Shown in pieces: positions 61,124 through 64,000 of a stretch of DNA of 64,000 nt. The DNA lies in contig NZ_JAAMFN010000008.1 of the NCBI RefSeq assembly GCF_013376095.1, forward strand, positions 56,959-120,958, in the 5' to 3' direction. How positions within the stretch are numbered: the stretch's first letter is position 1; each line of letters starts with the position of its first letter. Position numbers and translations under genes: made by a program. The notes under the pieces are model-generated. The model had not been told where the DNA came from. It worked only from the letters and a program-made list of their open reading frames with translations, and searched no databases. Origin of the DNA: Arthrobacter sp. SDTb3-6 (GTDB lineage Bacteria; Actinomycetota; Actinomycetes; Actinomycetales; Micrococcaceae).

Positions 61124-61698
61124 GGCCGGGTCCAGCCGTTGCGTGCGTTGCCGGCGCGCCGTGCCGCGGCCGTCTCCAGGAAGCCCGCGGAAACCCGCCA
61201 GGCCACCGCGGCCAGCACTGCCACGCCCAGGACGATGGCGGCAGCCACCACCGGCGCGCTGGTCCCGTCGGTGCCGTTCCCCATGGAGTGCGCCATGGCC
61301 AGGGGCCACATCGCGTAGCTGAGCCAGTGCACGGCCTTGAAGGTCCTCGTCCCCAGCCGGCGGCGCAGCAGGGCTGTGGCCACCACGGCCGCCATCAGGT
61401 CCAGGGACACCGTCCCCAGCCCCTGCCAGAAGGCCTTGTAGCTGCCCAGGAACGGTACCACCACGTCCACGAGGTTCAGCTGCGCATAGGAATCGAACAG
61501 CAGCGGCACCACATGGAACACCAGGAACACCACGGCCAGCAGGGAGATGTTGCGGTGCAGCAGGGTCACGGAGACGCGGGGAATGGCCAGCAGGGGCCGC
61601 CCGGACCGGGCCAGGATGCCCAGGAGGACGGACCCGGTGAGCAGCACCATGTCCAGCAGCCCGCTGACCCGGGCGAAGGCCCACATCGCGTCATCCAT
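61120..61698 (-). CDS. Ferric-reductase-like transmembrane protein (192 aa)
   Basis: About six helices with histidines placed to bind haem: LLHRNISLLAVVFLVFHVVP and AVHWLSYAMWPLAMAHSMGN. This matches the FRD/MsrQ-like cytochrome-b fold. The ATG at 61698 lies eight bases inside the apbE end. It moves electrons across the membrane, fed by the NuoF-like protein or ferredoxin and linked to a flavin added by ApbE. Confidence 0.85.
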   Translation of the reverse strand: MDDAMWAFARVSGLLDMVLLTGSVLLGILARSGRPLLAIPRVSVTLLHRNISLLAVVFLVFHVVPLLFDSYAQLNLVDVVVPFLGSYKAFWQGLGTVSLDLMAAVVATALLRRRLGTRTFKAVHWLSYAMWPLAMAHSMGNGTDGTSAPVVAAAIVLGVAVLAAVAWRVSAGFLETAAARRAGNARNGWTRP

Positions 61699-62674
61699 GG
61701 GAACCCGTTCCCGCCAGTTCCGCGGCAGGCCAGCCGGCCGTCGTGATGACATGGCTGCCCTGGTCCACGAGGCGGCTGCAGACGCCGCATTCACGCAGCC
61801 AGGCCACGGCGGCACGGCCCCTGACGAGGGCGGCGGTGCTGTACGCATTCGCCTCCAGGGCGGTGGGGGCGGCCACGCTGGCACTGCGCCACACGGCATC
61901 CACCGGCAGCCCGAAACGCGGATCCAGGATGTGGTGTCGCAGCGCTCCGGCCTGCATCCAGCGCCGCTTGGACGTGCTGGACGTGGCCAGGGCATGGCCG
62001 GCCGGCAGCGAGACCTGCTGGGCGGGGTCGGCCGGGGTGTCCTGGACCAGCACCTGCCAGTGCCCTGCCACGCCGTCCGGGGCGGGACCGGCGGTCGCGA
62101 TGTCGCCGCCCAGGTTCACGAGCGCCCCGCAGCCAAGTTCGACGGCGATGCGCGCCGCCGCCATGTCCGCCGCCACGGCCTTGGCACTGGAGCCAAGGTC
62201 CACGGTGACGTCCGCGGGCACCGACAGGAAGCGGCCGTCGAGCGTGATGCGCTGCCAGCCGGGTGCCCGGGGCATGCGCAGCGAGGGGGCGCCGGAGGGC
62301 GAAACGGCGGCCAGGCCGCCGTCGTTCCGTACGGGCGCCGGCAGGGAGGCGAAGTCGGCGTCGTAGCCCAGGGAGATGAGGTCGCCGCCCAGGGTGGGGT
62401 CAACGGCGCCCCCGGTCCAGCGTGCCGCGGCCAGGGCGGATTCCATGAGGGTGGCCAGCAGCGGCGAGACGGTGGTGCCGTGGACCAGTTTCTGGCGCAG
62501 CACCGCCAATTCCGAATCGGCGCGGAAGCGGCTGCAGGCGAGGTCGACGGCGTCGAGCACGTGTCGAGCCAGGGTGAGCGCGGAATCGGCACGCCGGGGA
62601 TCCGTCACGACCACCGAGGCGGACAGCCCCCAGGGCTGCCAGGCCCGTTGTGCCGTGGCGTGGCCGGGCGCCAC
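61691..62674 (-). CDS. apbE: FAD:protein FMN transferase, ApbE-like (327 aa)
   Basis: Attaches FMN covalently to Ser/Thr of target flavoproteins. Recognisable are DLACSRFRADSELAVL, VDPTLGGDLISLGYD, VDLGSSAKAVAADMAA, GALVNLGGDIAT and the HHILDPRFGLPVD segment, in the family order. No signal peptide is visible. The GTG at 62674 follows the preceding stop by one base, so the start is set by coupling. No intact FMN-binding-domain target is encoded in the cluster, so the target is elsewhere or unrecognised. Confidence 0.87.
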   Translation of the reverse strand: MAPGHATAQRAWQPWGLSASVVVTDPRRADSALTLARHVLDAVDLACSRFRADSELAVLRQKLVHGTTVSPLLATLMESALAAARWTGGAVDPTLGGDLISLGYDADFASLPAPVRNDGGLAAVSPSGAPSLRMPRAPGWQRITLDGRFLSVPADVTVDLGSSAKAVAADMAAARIAVELGCGALVNLGGDIATAGPAPDGVAGHWQVLVQDTPADPAQQVSLPAGHALATSSTSKRRWMQAGALRHHILDPRFGLPVDAVWRSASVAAPTALEANAYSTAALVRGRAAVAWLRECGVCSRLVDQGSHVITTAGWPAAELAGTGSHG

Positions 62675-62675
62675 C

Positions 62676-62954
62676 TCAGGAACCCGCCGACCGGGACAGG
62701 CTGGGCCCGCCGTTGCCCGGCAACAGCTGGGTCCCGGACGTGGACCCGGACCGCAGGCCCGGGTCCGACGACGAACCCGAGGAGCCCGGTCCCGGGGTGG
62801 TGCTGCCCTGGGTGGTGGATGCCTTCGAGGCCGCTGCCGCGGTGATGGTGCCGTACAGCGCCACACTGCCCAGTCCGGCCGCCCCCACGGCGCCCACGGC
62901 CACCATGGAGGTGACGGCCTTGGCGATCTTCCTGCCGTCAGGCGTTGGTGCCAT
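62676..62954 (-). CDS. Small exported or membrane-anchored Ser/Gly/Pro-rich protein (92 aa)
   Basis: One hydrophobic segment (AVTSMVAVGAVGAAGLGSVA), then an outer low-complexity tail of Thr, Ser, Gly and Pro (TTPGPGSSGSSSDPG). GAGGG precedes the ATG. It is first in the electron-transfer operon. In comparable clusters an FMN-binding protein often sits here; no such domain is visible, so it may be a remnant or a separate accessory. Confidence 0.65.
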   Translation of the reverse strand: MAPTPDGRKIAKAVTSMVAVGAVGAAGLGSVALYGTITAAAASKASTTQGSTTPGPGSSGSSSDPGLRSGSTSGTQLLPGNGGPSLSRSAGS

Positions 62955-63077
62955 GGCGTGCCCTCGCTCTCACAGTCGTGCCGGGTGGTTGTCGATTCAA
63001 CTATCCACGCGTTGGCTATGAGTTTGCCGTGAACGGGCAGGTGGGAACTTAGGTATTCGCCTGACGCGGCACGGGTG

Positions 63078-63662
63078 CTACTGTCCCGATCCGGACGCCG
63101 CCGGGACCAGGATGAACAGCGCCTCCACCGGCTCGGCGGAGCGGTTTTCCCAGGAATGCGGCTCCCGGCCGGGGAACGACAACGTATCCCCGGCCTTGAG
63201 CTCGTACGAATCCTGGGTCATGATCAGGGTCAGTTCCCCGCTGATGATGTGAAGCACGTCCACGTCGCAGTCCACCGCATACAGTTCCGATTCGCCGCGG
63301 CCGAACGGCTCGATGGTGGCGCCGAGGATTTGGACGCGCCGCTCCGAGCGGGCCGTCAGCAGCCGCTCCACGATGCCCTCGCCGCCCAGGAAGATGCGCG
63401 GCCCCTCGCCGCTGCGGGTCAGGTGGGTCTCCGGCACGGCAAACAGTTCACCGACGGAGATGGACAGGACTTGGCACAGGGTCACCAGGGACGCGACACT
63501 GGGAGAGGTCAGGTCGCGCTCCACCCGGCTCAGGAAACCCTTCGTGAGCCCGGTGGCGTCGGCAACATGTTCAATGGTGAGGCGCTGGGCCTGGCGTGCG
63601 GCGCGGATCCGGGATCCTATCGCCACCGGTGCCAGGCTTGGTTCAACGGGTAGTGCCTTCAT
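63078..63662 (-). CDS. XRE-family regulator with C-terminal cupin domain (194 aa)
   Basis: Helix-turn-helix at about 15-75 (IGSRIRAARQAQRLTIEHVA, TGLTKGFLSRVERDLTSPS), followed by a cupin fold with DVLHIISGELTLIM and the LSFPGREPHSWENRS histidine motif. Such regulators (PuuR type) commonly control amine, polyamine or amino-acid catabolism. AAGGAG precedes the ATG at 63662. A perfect TTGCCTG-T-CAGGCAA palindrome lies about 115 bp upstream, and a TTGCCT half-site occurs before the agmatinase-like operon. Confidence 0.9.
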   Translation of the reverse strand: MKALPVEPSLAPVAIGSRIRAARQAQRLTIEHVADATGLTKGFLSRVERDLTSPSVASLVTLCQVLSISVGELFAVPETHLTRSGEGPRIFLGGEGIVERLLTARSERRVQILGATIEPFGRGESELYAVDCDVDVLHIISGELTLIMTQDSYELKAGDTLSFPGREPHSWENRSAEPVEALFILVPAASGSGQ

Positions 63663-63778
63663 CTTCGCTCCTTGCTTGTCAGGGCCACGTGCACCCTCCG
63701 TGACTCTATAGCTACGAGCCGGACCGATTCCCATCGACCCTTGCCCCAACCACAGCTTAGCCCAGTGAGCAACCAATG

Positions 63779-63793
63779 TTGCCTGTCAGGCAA
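63779..63793. promoter_or_regulatory. Palindrome TTGCCTGTCAGGCAA upstream of the XRE-cupin gene
   Basis: Perfect 7+1+7 inverted repeat, ending in AATGTTTAC. Probably an operator for the adjacent XRE-cupin regulator. Nothing else coding is seen between 63663 and 63800. Confidence 0.6.
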
Positions 63794-63868
63794 TGTTTAC
63801 TCGTGCATCTTCCCATCACCACGGCCGCTGCGGGCGCTGGTAGTATCCGGAGCCACCAGTCGCCAATT

Positions 63869-63919
63869 CGGGTTTCATGTCACTGGCGTGTCACCAAACC
63901 GGATTTCATGGCACTGGCG
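63869..63919. mobile_element. Paired repeats like the end of an IS21-family element
   Basis: CGGGTTTCATGTCACTGGCG (63869-63888) and CGGATTTCATGGCACTGGCG (63900-63919) match at 18 of 20 bases and are 31 bp apart. IS21 ends carry multiple subterminal repeats of this GGATTTCATGTCACTGG kind, as I recall. No transposase frame is visible before the window ends at 64000. Confidence 0.45.
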
Positions 63920-64000
63920 GGGGGTCAGGTTGCGGTTGAAAGTCAGAGGCGGACTCACTGGCTACTGCCTGTTTGTGTGTCCCGTAGGGCGAACCTCGTG

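Overview
The window reads as a chromosomal segment of a high-GC Gram-positive actinobacterium, most likely a soil Micrococcaceae (Arthrobacter in the broad sense). Reasons: very high GC, frequent GTG starts, many ATGA/GTGA stop-start overlaps, a gluABCD-type ABC operon, a WXG100 protein, a maltokinase-cap protein, a type I IPP isomerase, and many FCD-type GntR regulators beside catabolic operons. No rRNA, tRNA, CRISPR array or prophage was seen. This is accessory catabolic DNA, not core housekeeping DNA.

Layout. 1-7680: a carboxylate module. It holds a partial TcuA-like flavoprotein (left edge), a universal stress protein, an FCD-GntR regulator, a PrpF-family isomerase and a three-gene FbpABC-type ABC importer, with TGTATACA operator sites. 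8050-9528: a GH20 hexosaminidase. 9589-18927: a coherent cluster resembling the Rut or pyridine ring-cleavage systems. One arm carries an NCS1 permease, an isochorismatase-type hydrolase and a 106-aa unknown. A GntR regulator follows. The main operon runs luciferase-like monooxygenase, two PF06684 proteins, alpha/beta hydrolase, aldehyde dehydrogenase, 4-OT tautomerase. Divergent to it are a SnoaL-like protein and a flavin reductase. An 11-mer (TTGCATGGTAG) recurs around the regulator and in the divergent promoter. 19077-27245: mixed genes (aminotransferase, WXG100, proline-rich protein, a 615-aa S1-like protein, idi, an SDR, small membrane proteins, an FMN reductase).

27235-39122: a four-carbon sugar and tetronate region with two GntR regulators, each beside its own perfect palindrome. 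One divergent arm has a DUF1537 kinase and a 3-hydroxyisobutyrate-type dehydrogenase. The other is a long operon: EryC-like isomerase, DhaK-type kinase, RpiB-like isomerase, two dehydrogenases, a 35-aa membrane peptide, an MFS importer and a TpiA-like isomerase. It is predicted to feed C4 polyols or ketoses into D-erythrose 4-phosphate. Four palindromic repeats lie between the arms. 39262-41109: an exported alpha/beta hydrolase and an FMN reductase. 41222-46171: an asparagine operon (GntR, asparaginase, aspartase, permease), apparently starting as a leaderless mRNA.

46226-54317: a DUF5107/TPR protein, a decayed AhpD-like remnant, a GntR regulator, a gluABCD-type amino-acid importer with TGTATACA-type sites, a VOC protein and a maltokinase-cap protein. 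54381-59418: a ThDP enzyme and an agmatinase-family ureohydrolase, divergent from a large APC permease. 59589-62954: a flavin/iron-sulfur electron-transfer cluster (ferredoxin, NuoF-like, ferric-reductase-like membrane protein, ApbE, small anchored protein). 63078-63662: an XRE-cupin regulator with a palindrome upstream. The last ~140 bases carry paired repeats like the end of an IS21-type element.

The most promising unexplained system is 9589-18927. The recurring theme is six FCD-GntR regulators, each with a recognisable short operator next to the genes it probably controls.
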